DNA from: Pseudobythopirellula maris
GTDB lineage: Bacteria; Planctomycetota; Planctomycetia; Pirellulales; Lacipirellulaceae
Direction of reading: 5' to 3'
DNA: 64,000 nucleotides
Assembly: GCF_007859945.1 (NCBI RefSeq)
Contig: NZ_SJPQ01000001.1
Location: 1-64,000 of the forward strand
Below, in pieces: positions 38,659-47,889 of this stretch. Every line of letters begins with the position of its first letter. Positions within the stretch are counted from its first letter, which is position 1. The notes under the pieces are model-generated. The model ran no database searches, was not told the DNA's origin, and was given only the letters and a program-made list of their open reading frames with translations. The translations under genes were made by a program, and so were the position numbers.

Positions 38659-40908
38659 TCAGACGATCGCCAGCTCGGGCGTGACGGTCACCACCACGCA
38701 CTTGAAGGCCGGGGTCTTGCTCGACGGGTCGACCCCGCGGCCCACCAGGGCGTTCGCCTCGGGATAATACATCGCCCCGTTGCCGGGGCGGATCTCCTCG
38801 AACGGGTGGACCCGCACCGCCCCCAGTGCTCCCGCCGGCCCGCGAACCGTCACCCGGTCCCCACCCTTGAGCCCCAGCCGCTCGATGTCCTGTGGGTGGA
38901 GCAGCACCACGTCGCGGCTCGGCACGTTGCGGTACAGGTCGTGCTCCTCGTAAACGACCGTGTTGAACTGCCCCTCGCTGCGGATCGTCATCAGCCGGAT
39001 CTCTCCGTCGCCCCGCCCCGCCAATTCGGGCAACGCGTGCGTGTGCAGTTGCGCCTTGCCGGTTGCGGTGGCGAATCGCGGCTCGTGGAACGTGCGGCCG
39101 GCGATCTGGAACTCCTGCTTCGTGCGACCGATCTCGGCGATCCGCTCGTAGCCCGGCACGATCGCGGCGATCGCCTCGCGGATGCGGCCCGTGTCGCGCA
39201 TCGAGGCCCAGTCGATCGGCGCCGCATCGCCCTTGGGGCGATCGCGAAGAGCCGCCTCGGCGATCTGTGCGATGACCTCCACCTCACTCCGCGGCCCCTC
39301 GAGACGCCGCGGGCCGCCGTCGCTCAGTCGCACGAAGTTGAACATCGACTCCTGGGTGGTCGCCTGCGGCTCCTCGTCGCGGGCCAGCACCGGCAAGATG
39401 ATGGTTTCCCGCGCCGTGCCGTGGGCGTGGCCTGTGTTGAGCGTGGTGCTCAGGTAGACCGCCGTGTCGAGGTTCTGCAGCGCTTTGGCCGCGTAGGCCG
39501 AGTCGGGGTTCGACCCATAGAGGTTGCCCCCCAGGCAGAAGCCCATCTTCAGCTCCCCCGCCGCGGCGCCCTCGATGCACGCCATCGTGTCACGTCCCTC
39601 GGTCGTCGGGAGCTCAAGGCCAAAGTGGCTCTCGAGACGCTCGAACACGGCCTCTTTGAGCCGCGGCGTCACGCCCACCGATCCGATTCCCTGCACGTTC
39701 GAGTGGCCACGGATCGGCATCAAGCCGGCGCCCGGCTTGCCCACCATGCCGCGCATCAGCGCCAGGTTGGCGATCGCCTGCACGTTCTCTACGCCGTGCG
39801 CGTGGTGCGTAATGCCCATGGTCCAGGCGAACACCACCCGTTTGGCCCGCGCGTAGCGGTCGGCCATCTCGTCGATCGCCGAGCGTTCCGCGCCGCTGCG
39901 CGAAAGGATTTCCTCCCACGTGGTGGCGCTGAGGCGGTCGCGCAGCTCCGGCCAGCCCTTGCAGTTCTCGCCGAGGAACGCCTCGGCGTGCTCGCCCCGC
40001 TCGAGAAGCCGCTTGGCCACACCGGTGAGCAGCGCCAGGTCGCCGCCGATGTGGGGCCGCACGTACTGGCTGGCGATCTTGGAGCCAAACAGCAAGCTCC
40101 GCGGATCGCTCGGCACGCTGAAGTTCACGAGCCCCGTCTCACGGATCGTGTTCACCACGATCACGTCGCCCCCGCGGCGGCGGAGGTCTTTGAGCGTCGT
40201 CATCAGCCGCGGGTGGTTGCTCGCCGGGTTGCCGCCGATGAGAAAGATGAGGTCGCTACTGTCGAGGTCTTCGAGCGTGATCGTCGCGGTGCCGCTGCCG
40301 GTGACGCTCGTGAGCCCCACGCCGCTCGCTTGGTGGCAGTAGTAGCTGCAATTGTTCACGTTGTTCGTGCCGTAGACGCGGGCGAACAGTTGCAGCAAGA
40401 AGCCCGCCTCGTTGCCGCTGCGACCGCTGAAGTACCAGAACGACTCGTCGGGCGCCGTGGCTCGCAGCTTCGCCGCGATCCGCTCGTACGCTTCGTCCCA
40501 CGAGATCGGCCGGTAATGCCCGCCGCCCCCCTGCCCTGTTTCATCCCGCCCTGCCTCCCCCTGACCCGCTTCGTACACGACGGGGTTGACCAACCGTCCG
40601 CAGTTCTCCAGATCGCGTGGCGAGAGCCCCCGCAACTGCTCGACGGAGTAGCTGCGCCAGAACTCCGGGGTGATGGCGCCCTGCATGTCGGCGACCATCG
40701 CCTGCATCGACTTCTTGCAGACCTCGGGCCAGCGGCCCGCCTCGTTGACCATGCCGCCCCGCTGGCCCCCCATGCCGAGCGCGCAGGTCTTGCAGGCGTT
40801 GCGGCTGCGCATCGCCTGGAAGAACCGCCACATCCCACCCGCCTGGCGGGCCTTCTTGAGCGAGTAGCGGATCGCGGGCCAGCCGCCGCCGGTCGTGACT
40901 TTGCGCAT
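38659..40908 (-). CDS. YdeP/FdhF-like molybdopterin oxidoreductase
   Basis: A 749-residue molybdopterin-dependent oxidoreductase of the YdeP group. Evidence: N-terminal ACKTCALGMGG (partial iron-sulfur cluster motif), 'FYFSGRSGNEAGFLLQLFARVYGTNNV'-type block followed by SYYCHQASGVGL where the Mo-ligand Cys lies, 'IGGNPASNHPRL', 'AWTMGITHHAHGVENVQAIANLALMRG' and a C-terminal MopB-type domain ending 'EANALVGRGVDPSSKTPAFKCVVV'. No twin-arginine signal, so cytoplasmic. Substrate is unknown; acid-stress roles have been proposed for YdeP. Residues about 112-128 (GQGEAGRDETGQGGGG) are a low-complexity insertion between conserved blocks. Confidence 0.88.
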   Translation of the reverse strand: MRKVTTGGGWPAIRYSLKKARQAGGMWRFFQAMRSRNACKTCALGMGGQRGGMVNEAGRWPEVCKKSMQAMVADMQGAITPEFWRSYSVEQLRGLSPRDLENCGRLVNPVVYEAGQGEAGRDETGQGGGGHYRPISWDEAYERIAAKLRATAPDESFWYFSGRSGNEAGFLLQLFARVYGTNNVNNCSYYCHQASGVGLTSVTGSGTATITLEDLDSSDLIFLIGGNPASNHPRLMTTLKDLRRRGGDVIVVNTIRETGLVNFSVPSDPRSLLFGSKIASQYVRPHIGGDLALLTGVAKRLLERGEHAEAFLGENCKGWPELRDRLSATTWEEILSRSGAERSAIDEMADRYARAKRVVFAWTMGITHHAHGVENVQAIANLALMRGMVGKPGAGLMPIRGHSNVQGIGSVGVTPRLKEAVFERLESHFGLELPTTEGRDTMACIEGAAAGELKMGFCLGGNLYGSNPDSAYAAKALQNLDTAVYLSTTLNTGHAHGTARETIILPVLARDEEPQATTQESMFNFVRLSDGGPRRLEGPRSEVEVIAQIAEAALRDRPKGDAAPIDWASMRDTGRIREAIAAIVPGYERIAEIGRTKQEFQIAGRTFHEPRFATATGKAQLHTHALPELAGRGDGEIRLMTIRSEGQFNTVVYEEHDLYRNVPSRDVVLLHPQDIERLGLKGGDRVTVRGPAGALGAVRVHPFEEIRPGNGAMYYPEANALVGRGVDPSSKTPAFKCVVVTVTPELAIV

Positions 40909-40965
40909 AGGGGTTCCGGTAGGGGGGGCTCAGAGGAGACGCCCCCCATTCTAAGGGCGTGGCGC

Positions 40966-41229
40966 CTAGATCGACAGCTCGGAGCGGACACGCACGAAAC
41001 GCTTGCCGCCGATCATCGCTACAGCAAGGCTGCCCAGCAGGAGCACGACGCCGAGCAGCCAGCCCGCTTCGTCGGTAGGGCCTGCGAACTTGATGAGCGT
41101 CGCGCCCGAAGCGGCCAGCATGATCGCCGTCCGCAGGTAGGCGAGCAAAGTCCGCTCGTTCGCGAGCCGGGTCCGTTCCACCGCCAGGTGGTCACGGAGC
41201 GTCGCATTCTCGCTGGGGGCATTGCTCAC
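40966..41229 (-). CDS. DUF202 membrane protein
   Basis: An 87-residue two-helix membrane protein matching DUF202: 'HLAVERTRLANERTLLAYLRTAIMLAASGATLIKF' (in two blocks) is the family hallmark, with a second helix 'AGWLLGVVLLLGSLAVAMIGG'. The GTG start at 41229 overlaps the upstream sulfotransferase stop by four bases (GTGA), so it is translationally coupled. Family function is unknown. It ends 57 bp before the oxidoreductase start. Confidence 0.88.
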   Translation of the reverse strand: MSNAPSENATLRDHLAVERTRLANERTLLAYLRTAIMLAASGATLIKFAGPTDEAGWLLGVVLLLGSLAVAMIGGKRFVRVRSELSI

Positions 41230-42023
41230 GCGGCTTTTCTCAAGGGGAGAGTCTCGGTCGACGGGGCCTGGTCGCCGTCATCTTGGTCGCCCGTCTCGTC
41301 GGCCGCAAAGAAGCAATTCTTCTTGGCGCCGGTGTCGAAATCGAAACCGAACGTCTCGAGGTCCGCCTCGTACCAGTCGGCGACGATCTGAAGCGTGCGC
41401 GGCGTGTAGAAGTCTTGGTACGGCTTCAGCTTGCCGGTGGTGATGTTCCTTGGCTGAAGGTCTTCGTCGAGCCCGAAATACCGCCGAGCCTCGCCGCCGA
41501 GCGTCTCTTGTCGCAGCACGTCGGCGGCCATATCGCCCGAATCATCGACGAGGTAGTCGACCTGGGGGTACCAGCCGCGGATCGCGCGGTGCCAGTAAAG
41601 ATCGCGGTTGCCAAACTCGTGCCGCTCTTCGAGGAACGCCTCGAACGAACCGGCTGCGTAGTTCTGGCGTGTCTTCTGATTGCGCATCGCCATCCGCGCA
41701 AAGCGGTACCGCGAGACGACCCGTGCCCAGGGGTTGCGGACCACGGCCACCGGCCGCAAGCGGCGGCGGACCGACGGCGCCACGTCGCGCAGGCGGGCGT
41801 GGTGCAGGCCGTGGTGCTCTCCGGCGGCGTCCATGGTGCGGCGGAGCCGTTGGTAGTAACCGCGGCAGCGGTAGAACCCTGGCTCACACGCCACGAGGCG
41901 CCCACGCAGCAGGGGCGATTTGCGGATCGCCACCCCGGCGTTCTTGGGGATATGGATAAACAGCCGCCGGGCCCGGCCGGTGGCGTAGTGCAGGTAAGCG
42001 GCGTAGCGAGTCAGCGAGGCCAT
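41226..42023 (-). CDS. Sulfotransferase family 2 protein
   Basis: A 265-residue PAPS-dependent sulfotransferase-like protein. The 5'-phosphosulfate loop is FIHIPKNAGVAIRKS (about 20-34), where K-N-A-G matches the family's K-T/N-A-G-x-S motif, and the 3'-phosphate loop is 'AVVRNPWARVVSRYRF', typical of sulfotransfer family 2 enzymes that act on carbohydrates. The acceptor is unknown, but extracellular polysaccharide sulfation is a reasonable guess in a planctomycete. ATG at 42023 is preferred because the further upstream frame lacks family features. Coupled to the DUF202 gene. Confidence 0.82.
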   Translation of the reverse strand: MASLTRYAAYLHYATGRARRLFIHIPKNAGVAIRKSPLLRGRLVACEPGFYRCRGYYQRLRRTMDAAGEHHGLHHARLRDVAPSVRRRLRPVAVVRNPWARVVSRYRFARMAMRNQKTRQNYAAGSFEAFLEERHEFGNRDLYWHRAIRGWYPQVDYLVDDSGDMAADVLRQETLGGEARRYFGLDEDLQPRNITTGKLKPYQDFYTPRTLQIVADWYEADLETFGFDFDTGAKKNCFFAADETGDQDDGDQAPSTETLPLRKAA

Positions 42024-42199
42024 TCGCGCGACGGGCGGGGGTGATAGCTTAGACGTGAGCGGTGTGACGCAGCTAATAGGCAAGATCGGCAATCAACGCT
42101 AGCTCAATCCACCCGTCTTGGCCCTACCGACGCATTCTTGCCACGCTCTCGATCACGCTACCTCCAGCCGCAGGGCGCGCCATTCGGCCGATCGACGCA

Positions 42200-42244
42200 G
42201 AATCACGCCGTCGCGCACGCTACAGAGCCGTGCGATAGCACTAG
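42200..42244. repeat. Short degenerate repeat, copy 2, abutting the 157-bp element
   Basis: About 45 bp starting GAATCACGCCGTCG and ending GCACTAG, homologous to 26594-26640. The CTAG at its end is where the 157-bp element begins, as if that element had landed in this repeat. Confidence 0.45.
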
Positions 42245-42398
42245 AGCGGTTTGCTCATTGGTGTAGACGCTCGGCTCGCGATCGGCGTCATGGCTTCGTC
42301 AGCCTGCATCGACAATGCACCGCATTGCCTGCTTCGGCTTCCTCGCCACGCCGCCAATCGCTTCCCCGCTCGTCTACACCAATTCGAATACCGCTCTA
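42242..42398. repeat. 157-bp near-palindromic element, copy 2
   Basis: TAGAGCGGT...ACCGCTCTA, with terminal inverted repeats that include an exact ATTGGTGTAGACG on one side and its complement CGTCTACACCAAT on the other. It differs from copy 1 at a handful of bases. As with copy 1, its last three bases are the TAG stop codon of the minus-strand neighbour, here the DUF2254 gene. Confidence 0.9.
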
Positions 42399-43778
42399 GC
42401 CTTGCTGTTGCCCGAAGCGGCTGCGGCGCTCCTCCAGGTCTTTCAGATCTGCCTCGGTGAGCCCCGCCGAGCGAGCCCCTTCGAGCACCAAGTCGGCTTG
42501 CCGAGCGATCGCGACGCGGTCGCCTTGCCGCACAACCGACCGATCGATCGCCTCCAAGGCCTCCAGCAGCCTCAGGCTAACCGACACCACGGACACGCTG
42601 TTTTGGCGGATCTGGTCGAACGCCGCCGAGAGGATCGTGTCGAACCGGCGCGGCCGGGCCACCACCCGCGGCTCGCCGTCGTCGTCGGCCCGCACGCCCG
42701 ACGGGAGCTTGCGCCGCGCCAGCCGTCGCAGCACCCCGCCGAGCCTGTCGACGCAGGTGATCGCCGTGAACGGGTCGTTCACGCCCGGCGAGAGCGCTCG
42801 CACCGCCACCTCGACCAGTTCGTTGACCGCGCACTCCACGTCTTGCTGGGTGGTCCGTTGGTTGCCTAGCAGGAACGAGCCGTGCAGCCGCTGGAGGTCG
42901 TCTTCTTTGAGCCGATCGGCCGGCATCGACTCGAGCAGCACCTCCTCGCTGCGGACAAAATCGCCCGGCCGGGCCCGCAGCCGCAGGCAGACATCGCGGC
43001 GCTTGGCCACGGTCATCAAGCCATCCATGTCGATCGCCTGCAGGTAGCCGTCTTTGTCGAACGTCACGGTGTCGATCTCCGCCTCGTCGAAGGTCTCCCA
43101 CTCCCGCCGCCACGCCTCTTGCTCGTGCCGCTCCTCGTCCTTGTCACGGTCCTCGGCCCGCTGACGCTTGGGGTCCTTTTGGTCTTCGTCGCAGTCGTCG
43201 CTGGCCTCGTCGCCGATCGACTCAGGGAACAGCCGATCGACCGCCGCGTCGAGGTCGTGCGCCACGTCCGACGCCACGTTGTGCGACTGCATCGAGTGGG
43301 CCACGCGGTGGATGAAGTAGACGATCATCAGCAGCGTGGCGAGGCTCAGCAGGCTGGCGAGCAGCACCGACATCTGCGGCACGAACGCTGTGCCTTCGTA
43401 CTTGTCGACCCACCTGAGCAGCAGCAGGCAGTAGACGCTCGTCCCCAGGCAAACGCCGATGGTCGCCTGGGTGACCGACTGCCCGAGGAAGTTCCTCAGC
43501 AGCCGCGGGCCGAGTTGGGCGGAGGTGATCGAGATCGCCACGACCGTCGTCGAGCAGACGACGCCGGTGATGGTGATCATCGCCCCGCACAAGGCGGCGA
43601 GCGTCGCCCGGGCGGTGGTGGGCGTGGTCTCGAGCGACGCCGGTACCCAGTCGCCCCACTCCCGGTCGGCCATCGGCCCCAGGACCGCCAACGCCGCCCC
43701 GGCAAGCAACATCATGGTGGGCAAGAACCAGAAGCCCGACGTGGCTGCCAGCCACAGGTTGGCGATCCAGGTGCGCAT
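42396..43778 (-). CDS. DUF2254 membrane protein
   Basis: A 460-residue protein matching DUF2254: four N-terminal transmembrane helices (about 15-35, 58-82, 103-121, 132-155) with 'TTVVAISITSAQLGPRLLRNFLG', then a long cytoplasmic part. An acidic/basic low-complexity linker (about 190-230, DCDEDQKDPKRQRAEDRDKD) is unusual in length. The C-terminal domain has 'RRDVCLRLRARPGDFV' and 'ALSPGVNDPFTAITCVDRL', also family features. Function unknown. The TAG stop is supplied by the 157-bp repeat. Confidence 0.88.
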   Translation of the reverse strand: MRTWIANLWLAATSGFWFLPTMMLLAGAALAVLGPMADREWGDWVPASLETTPTTARATLAALCGAMITITGVVCSTTVVAISITSAQLGPRLLRNFLGQSVTQATIGVCLGTSVYCLLLLRWVDKYEGTAFVPQMSVLLASLLSLATLLMIVYFIHRVAHSMQSHNVASDVAHDLDAAVDRLFPESIGDEASDDCDEDQKDPKRQRAEDRDKDEERHEQEAWRREWETFDEAEIDTVTFDKDGYLQAIDMDGLMTVAKRRDVCLRLRARPGDFVRSEEVLLESMPADRLKEDDLQRLHGSFLLGNQRTTQQDVECAVNELVEVAVRALSPGVNDPFTAITCVDRLGGVLRRLARRKLPSGVRADDDGEPRVVARPRRFDTILSAAFDQIRQNSVSVVSVSLRLLEALEAIDRSVVRQGDRVAIARQADLVLEGARSAGLTEADLKDLEERRSRFGQQQG

Positions 43779-44110
43779 CGAAAGGTCGCTGTCGAGAGGA
43801 ATGTGGGGCGTAAGAAATCGAGGCGTTCAACCTAGACCGTAGCGCCTCCTCTCACAACGCCTAGCGAGAGCCGCCAATGCGAGTTCACCCGGTTGCCTAG
43901 CTGAGCCGCTTGGGCTCATGGTTGAGCCCCTGATGGGGTCCACTTCAAAGGTGCGGCAGTCGTTCTTCGGCGGCAAGAAGCTAAGGCATGGCTAAGGGGA
44001 GTAGCTGAAAACCAGTCTTGATTTCCGCCAGGTCGCTCGGCTCGCCACTATAATGCTAGAGTCCGCTCTCTGATGCCGGCTCTTTTCCCTGCGCCTTGTC
44101 TTTTCTCGAT
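43779..44110. other. Divergent gap before the DUF1559 gene
   Basis: No gene seen in these 332 bp. A hairpin GGGCTCA/TGAGCCC lies at 43912-43929, and TATAAT (44049-44054) may be the -10 of the DUF1559 gene; no -35 sits at the usual distance. Confidence 0.4.
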
Positions 44111-45244
44111 ATGCCTTCACCGTATTGGCTTACTGCTGCGCGACGAAGGCCGAACCGGCTTGTGGCGCAAAGAGCCGCCCCAGCGTTATCGTGCAATCAG
44201 GCCGGGCGGCCGGGCGGCTTCACGCTCGTCGAGTTGCTCGTGGTGATCGCGATCATCGGCTTGCTGGTGGCGCTCCTGCTGCCGGCCGTGCAGGCGGCCC
44301 GCGAGGCGGCCCGCGTGACGCAGTGCAAGAACAACCTGCACCAGGTCTCCCTGGCGATCTTGCAGCACGAAACAGCGCTGGGCGCCTTGCCCTCGGGGGG
44401 CTGGGGCGGGTCGTGGATCGGCGACCCCGACGCCGGCGTCGGCCCCCGCCAGCCGGGCGGTTGGATCTTTCAGTCGGCGCCGTTTATGGAGGGCCAAGCC
44501 GCGTTCGCCGTCGGCCCGGGGCTGATCAACGAAGAACGCCGCGCGGCTCTCGCCGCGCTCTCCCAGGTCGTGGTTCCCTCGCTCACCTGCCCCAGCCGTC
44601 GCGAGGCTCGGATCTACCCCTCACTCGACTTGGCCTGCTTCAACTACAACCCCGTCGAGTGGTCCGCCAAAACCGACTACGCGGCCAACGGCGGTGCCTC
44701 GCCCTGCACCGGCAGCGGACCGCGGCCGGTTTACCCGCTCGTCAACTCCGACTGTCGTGGTCAGTACCCTAATTGCGAATGGGAGTTCGACAAGGTGTGG
44801 CTCGACCGGTACTGGAACGGCGTGGTCGGCGATCACATCGGCGCCCGGCTGTCGCAGATCACCGATGGCACGAGCAAAACGCTGTTGGTGGGGGAGAAGT
44901 GGCTTCACGTGCTCTATTACCAGCAGGTGACGGTCGACGCCGAATACGACAACGCAACGAACAAGTCGCCGCACGACAACCCCGGCGACAACAGCCCGCT
45001 CTACGTCGGCTTCGACTACGACAACCTGCGGGCGGCGGGGGCTGCGCCCCAGCGTGACATCGACTACATCTACTCGCACCCGCAGCAAGACAAGAAGGGC
45101 GCCCACTACCGCGACCGCTTCGGCGGCCCCCACGTGGCGGGCTTTATGGTCGCTCGTTGCGACGGCTCGGTCACGAGCATCGGGTTCGATGTCGACTCGA
45201 CGGTTTGGCTCCGCCTCGGCGTGCGGAACGACGGCGAGTTGTAG
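44111..45244 (+). CDS. DUF1559 protein with prepilin-type N-terminus
   Basis: A 377-residue protein of the family hugely expanded in planctomycetes. The type IV prepilin cleavage/methylation motif [15 protein letters not shown] is followed directly by '[21 protein letters not shown]', the fixed start of the DUF1559 domain. The C-terminal '[18 protein letters not shown]' block (usually H-x-G-x-x-N-x-x-F-x-D-G-S) is also family-typical. It is expected to be anchored outside the membrane as a pseudopilin-like surface protein. ATG 44111 is chosen over an upstream TTG. Confidence 0.92.
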   Translation: MPSPYWLTAARRRPNRLVAQRAAPALSCNQAGRPGGFTLVELLVVIAIIGLLVALLLPAVQAAREAARVTQCKNNLHQVSLAILQHETALGALPSGGWGGSWIGDPDAGVGPRQPGGWIFQSAPFMEGQAAFAVGPGLINEERRAALAALSQVVVPSLTCPSRREARIYPSLDLACFNYNPVEWSAKTDYAANGGASPCTGSGPRPVYPLVNSDCRGQYPNCEWEFDKVWLDRYWNGVVGDHIGARLSQITDGTSKTLLVGEKWLHVLYYQQVTVDAEYDNATNKSPHDNPGDNSPLYVGFDYDNLRAAGAAPQRDIDYIYSHPQQDKKGAHYRDRFGGPHVAGFMVARCDGSVTSIGFDVDSTVWLRLGVRNDGEL

Positions 45245-45260
45245 CCGTCGCTTGCGAATG

Positions 45261-45510
45261 CGCGAGTGGCCAAGAATATTCCGGTGGCCCGCCGTAGAAG
45301 GCCCGTCAGAACGTTTTCTCCGCCCCCCGGCGGAGCGAACGCCCCACAAAACGCACCGCGTTGGCGCGGCGGGCGGCCTAGATCCGAAAGATCGCAGCGG
45401 CGCGCACCCCCTGCGGCGCCCAATTATCTTTGTAGCGGCTCTTTCACCTAATTTCGACAATCGCTTTTGGCCGCGCGCGCAGCAGCGATTCTTGGCCACT
45501 TGCGATTTTG
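45261..45510. repeat. ~250-bp dispersed element, copy B (inverted relative to A)
   Basis: It begins CGCGAGTGGCCAAGAAT and ends ATTCTTGGCCACTTGCG, so the ends are 17-bp inverted repeats with one mismatch. The right ~105 bp are the reverse complement of the start of copy A (26771). It follows the DUF1559 stop by 16 bp. The whole gap 45245-46058 (814 bp) holds this element, a hairpin (45616-45644), and at most one small ORF. Confidence 0.75.
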
Positions 45511-45640
45511 TCGTAAGCGTCCAGGCGGCAACGCCTTGTGGCGATTTTCAGGCGGCCCTGAATCGTTTGCAATCGGAGAAAGGATTTCTTTGTCGCGTTT
45601 TTGGCCGCGCTGGCTGTAGCCGTTAGCCAACAGCCAACGG

Positions 45641-45799
45641 CTACATATCCCCGTTCTCTCCGGTGGGCTCGCTTGGCGGGGCATCCGTCGTCGCTTGGTG
45701 TCGCGGCGAGCCTAGCAGGAAGGCCGCTCCGTACGCCGAATAGACCACGCTCAGGAACACGATGGCGGGCGCCGTGTCGTTGCTGAGCGAGGGCGCCAT
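45641..45799 (-). CDS. Possible small single-pass membrane protein
   Basis: A 52-residue ORF read directly from the sequence, starting MAPSLSNDTAPAIVFL and containing one good transmembrane segment (AIVFLSVVYSAYGAAFLLG) with a polar, acidic tail. AAGGA lies about 12 bases upstream of the ATG. A 9-bp hairpin (GTAGCCGTT/AACGGCTAC, 45616-45644) overlaps the stop. I do not recognise it; it could be a real small protein or the tail of a decayed membrane protein. Confidence 0.35.
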   Translation of the reverse strand: MAPSLSNDTAPAIVFLSVVYSAYGAAFLLGSPRHQATTDAPPSEPTGENGDM

Positions 45800-46058
45800 T
45801 CCCCAGGCTTCCTTGGCGCTTCATCGCGTCTTCCGAGCGATAAGCATCCTCGCTGCGCCCCAGACGCAACAGCCACGGCGCATCGCCGCACCATGCCTCA
45901 AAGTAGCCCGCCGGGGACAAACAGGTTGAGGTTGCGCCATCGACTGCTTAGGCTTGGATGGCGGCGGGGCAGAGCCCATGCCGGCGCCGGTGGCGGCGTC
46001 TGCTGTTGGTTTGTTCCGGCTTGCCATCGCTCATCTAACCTCATCTGGGAGACCGCTA

Positions 46059-46952
46059 ATGTTCTGCACCACAGATTCGCTACGCGCCAGCGCCATTTTT
46101 TCACGGTCTCTCGTGCGGCTTGCGGCGGCTGCCCTGGCCGTTGCCTGCCTGCTAACGCCCGCCGGCGCGTTGGCCCAGATCGACAAGAGCACGCCGATCC
46201 TCTTTCAATCGAGAATCTCTTCGTTGTCGGCCGGTGGCGTGGCGACGCTGCCGCTGGGCCCCGGCGGCGCCCCGGTGCTGACCGAGGTCTCGCTCAACTT
46301 GGCGCCGGGCGCCGATTCGAAGCGGCTCTACTCGTCCGTCGCGCCGGACATGATCGTCGCCCCCGACATGATTGTCGCGCCCGACATGCTCGCCGGTCCC
46401 GGGCCCGACGGAGCCGACGGGTTCGAGTTCGACCTCTACCGCACGATCGACTTGCGGTTTGATCTCGGGTTCACCGACATCGACCCCACCGCCGACTTCG
46501 CGGCCGCGTTGGGCGACACGCCGGTCGCCAGCGCCCAGGCCGATTTCGAGCTCGTCTCGGAGCCGACGACTTTTGTGTTCGATCCGAAAGACCCCGGTTA
46601 CGGCATGCTGCGGGGACGCAAGCCGCCGTTCCGTGGGCACGTGACGGTGCTCAAGATCGCTTTTCCCGGCGGCGGGGGCGACATCGACCTGGCGGCCGAC
46701 GGCGTGATGTTGGAGCTGATCGCGGGGACCGACAGCTACCGCGTCGACCCCGTTAGCGGGCAGCTGCTGCACGACGCCGAATTGACGATCGGCCTCACCG
46801 GCACGTACGCCGGCCAGCCGTTCGAGGCGCTCGGCCTAACGGGCAGCATTGGCGACCGCGGCCGCTTCGTGCCCGAGCCGGCCACGGCCGGCCTGGCGGC
46901 CCTGGCCGCCGCGTTTGCCGCGGGGCGCGTCCGGCGGCGACGGGCGTGGTGA
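46059..46952 (+). CDS. PEP-CTERM secreted protein
   Basis: A 297-residue exported protein. Signal peptide about 12-40 (ending GALAQ); the mature part is beta-rich with no recognised domain; the C-terminus 'FVPEPATAGLAALAAAFAAGRVRRRR' is a PEP-CTERM-type sorting tail (Pro-Glu-Pro, helix, basic cluster). An in-frame tandem repeat APDMIVAPDMIVAPDM lies near residue 85. Cleavage and anchoring would be by an exosortase system encoded elsewhere. ATG at 46059 is chosen to fit the signal peptide. Confidence 0.8.
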   Translation: MFCTTDSLRASAIFSRSLVRLAAAALAVACLLTPAGALAQIDKSTPILFQSRISSLSAGGVATLPLGPGGAPVLTEVSLNLAPGADSKRLYSSVAPDMIVAPDMIVAPDMLAGPGPDGADGFEFDLYRTIDLRFDLGFTDIDPTADFAAALGDTPVASAQADFELVSEPTTFVFDPKDPGYGMLRGRKPPFRGHVTVLKIAFPGGGGDIDLAADGVMLELIAGTDSYRVDPVSGQLLHDAELTIGLTGTYAGQPFEALGLTGSIGDRGRFVPEPATAGLAALAAAFAAGRVRRRRAW

Positions 46953-47238
46953 ATCGCCCAGTGGGCTTGATTCCGCCTTTCCGCACGCCACAGCGGGTCA
47001 AGCCCGTGGCGGCGCCTATATCGCAGTGTCACCGGCCGCGGCTCACCTCAGAGATCATCCGATAGAAGGGGGAACCACAAAGGAACGTCGGAACGACGCC
47101 ATAAACGGCAGGTTGGCGCCGCAGGCCCATCGGATCGAACGGGGCCGAATCAAACGGAAAGATGTGCCGCCGCTTCGCTTTGTCGCATCCTACGGATACG
47201 GACTCGGCGTCTGGTGTCGAAATAGTCCATCCCAAGTA

Positions 47239-47263
47239 GGACGGGTGCTGGGGCCCATCTTCC
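47239..47263 (+). repeat. REP-like hairpin upstream of the RAYT
   Basis: GGACGGGTGC and GCCCATCTTCC form an imperfect stem-loop 20 bp before the RAYT start. It resembles the perfect hairpin downstream of the gene (47863-47882). The rest of the 330-bp gap 46953-47282 shows nothing else. Confidence 0.5.
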
Positions 47264-47282
47264 CGTGGACCAAGCCGAAGCC

Positions 47283-47834
47283 GTGACCAATTACCGCCGC
47301 GCCCGTATCGAAGGAGGCACTTACTTCTTCACGGTGATCACGCACGAGCGGCGCCCCTTCTTGGCTTCGCCGCTGGCGCGATCGGCCTTGCGACAAGCGA
47401 TTCGCTCCGTGCGGTCCCATCGGCCCTTCACGATCGACGCGATCGTGCTGCTGCCCGATCACCTGCACACGGTCTGGACGCTCCCCCGCGGAGACGACGA
47501 CTACTCGACAAGATGGCGGCAGATCAAATCGCTCTTCACAAAGGCCTGGCTCCGCAGCGGGGGAGACGAGGGCGACAGGAGTGTGAGCCGGCAGGTCAAA
47601 GGCGAACGAGGCGTGTGGCACAGGCGAATGTTCGAGCACGCCTGCCGCGACGAAGCCGACATGAAGAGGTGTGTCGACTACCTGCACGCCAATCCGCTCA
47701 AGCATGGCCTTGTGAGCCTCACACGCGACTGGCCGTGGTCGTCATTCCACCGCTGCGTGCGGCTCGGCGAGTACCCGGCCGATTGGGGCTCGGCCGCCGA
47801 GTGGTACGGCGATGAGTGGGCGGCGTACGAGTAG
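47283..47834 (+). CDS. REP-associated tyrosine transposase (RAYT)
   Basis: A 183-residue Y1-transposase-like protein. The start TNYRRARIEGGTYFFTVITH is the classic RAYT N-terminus; the HUH-like metal motif reads DHLHT (LLPDHLHTVWTLP), and the C-terminal part has 'VWHRRMFEHACRDEADMKRCVDYLHANPLKHGLV' in its usual order, including the active Tyr region (VDYLHANP). GTG at 47283 is preferred to a GTG six codons upstream. RAYTs process REP hairpins; such hairpins flank this gene at 47239 and 47863. It is a single-copy domesticated transposase type rather than an insertion sequence. Confidence 0.93.
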   Translation: MTNYRRARIEGGTYFFTVITHERRPFLASPLARSALRQAIRSVRSHRPFTIDAIVLLPDHLHTVWTLPRGDDDYSTRWRQIKSLFTKAWLRSGGDEGDRSVSRQVKGERGVWHRRMFEHACRDEADMKRCVDYLHANPLKHGLVSLTRDWPWSSFHRCVRLGEYPADWGSAAEWYGDEWAAYE

Positions 47835-47862
47835 CGACGCGGCCGTGTGGTGTGAGCGGGGA

Positions 47863-47882
47863 GATGGGTGCGAGCACCCATC
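47863..47882 (+). repeat. REP-like hairpin downstream of the RAYT
   Basis: GATGGGTGC-GA-GCACCCATC is a perfect 9-bp stem with a 2-nt loop, 28 bp after the RAYT stop and just before the end of the convergent small-protein gene. Confidence 0.65.
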
Positions 47883-47889
47883 CTACCTT

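Noticed and set aside
45444-45920. 158-codon minus-strand open frame in the gap after the DUF1559 gene
   Set aside because: It runs through the dispersed element and has no domain; a different frame (45641-45799) has better membrane-protein character.
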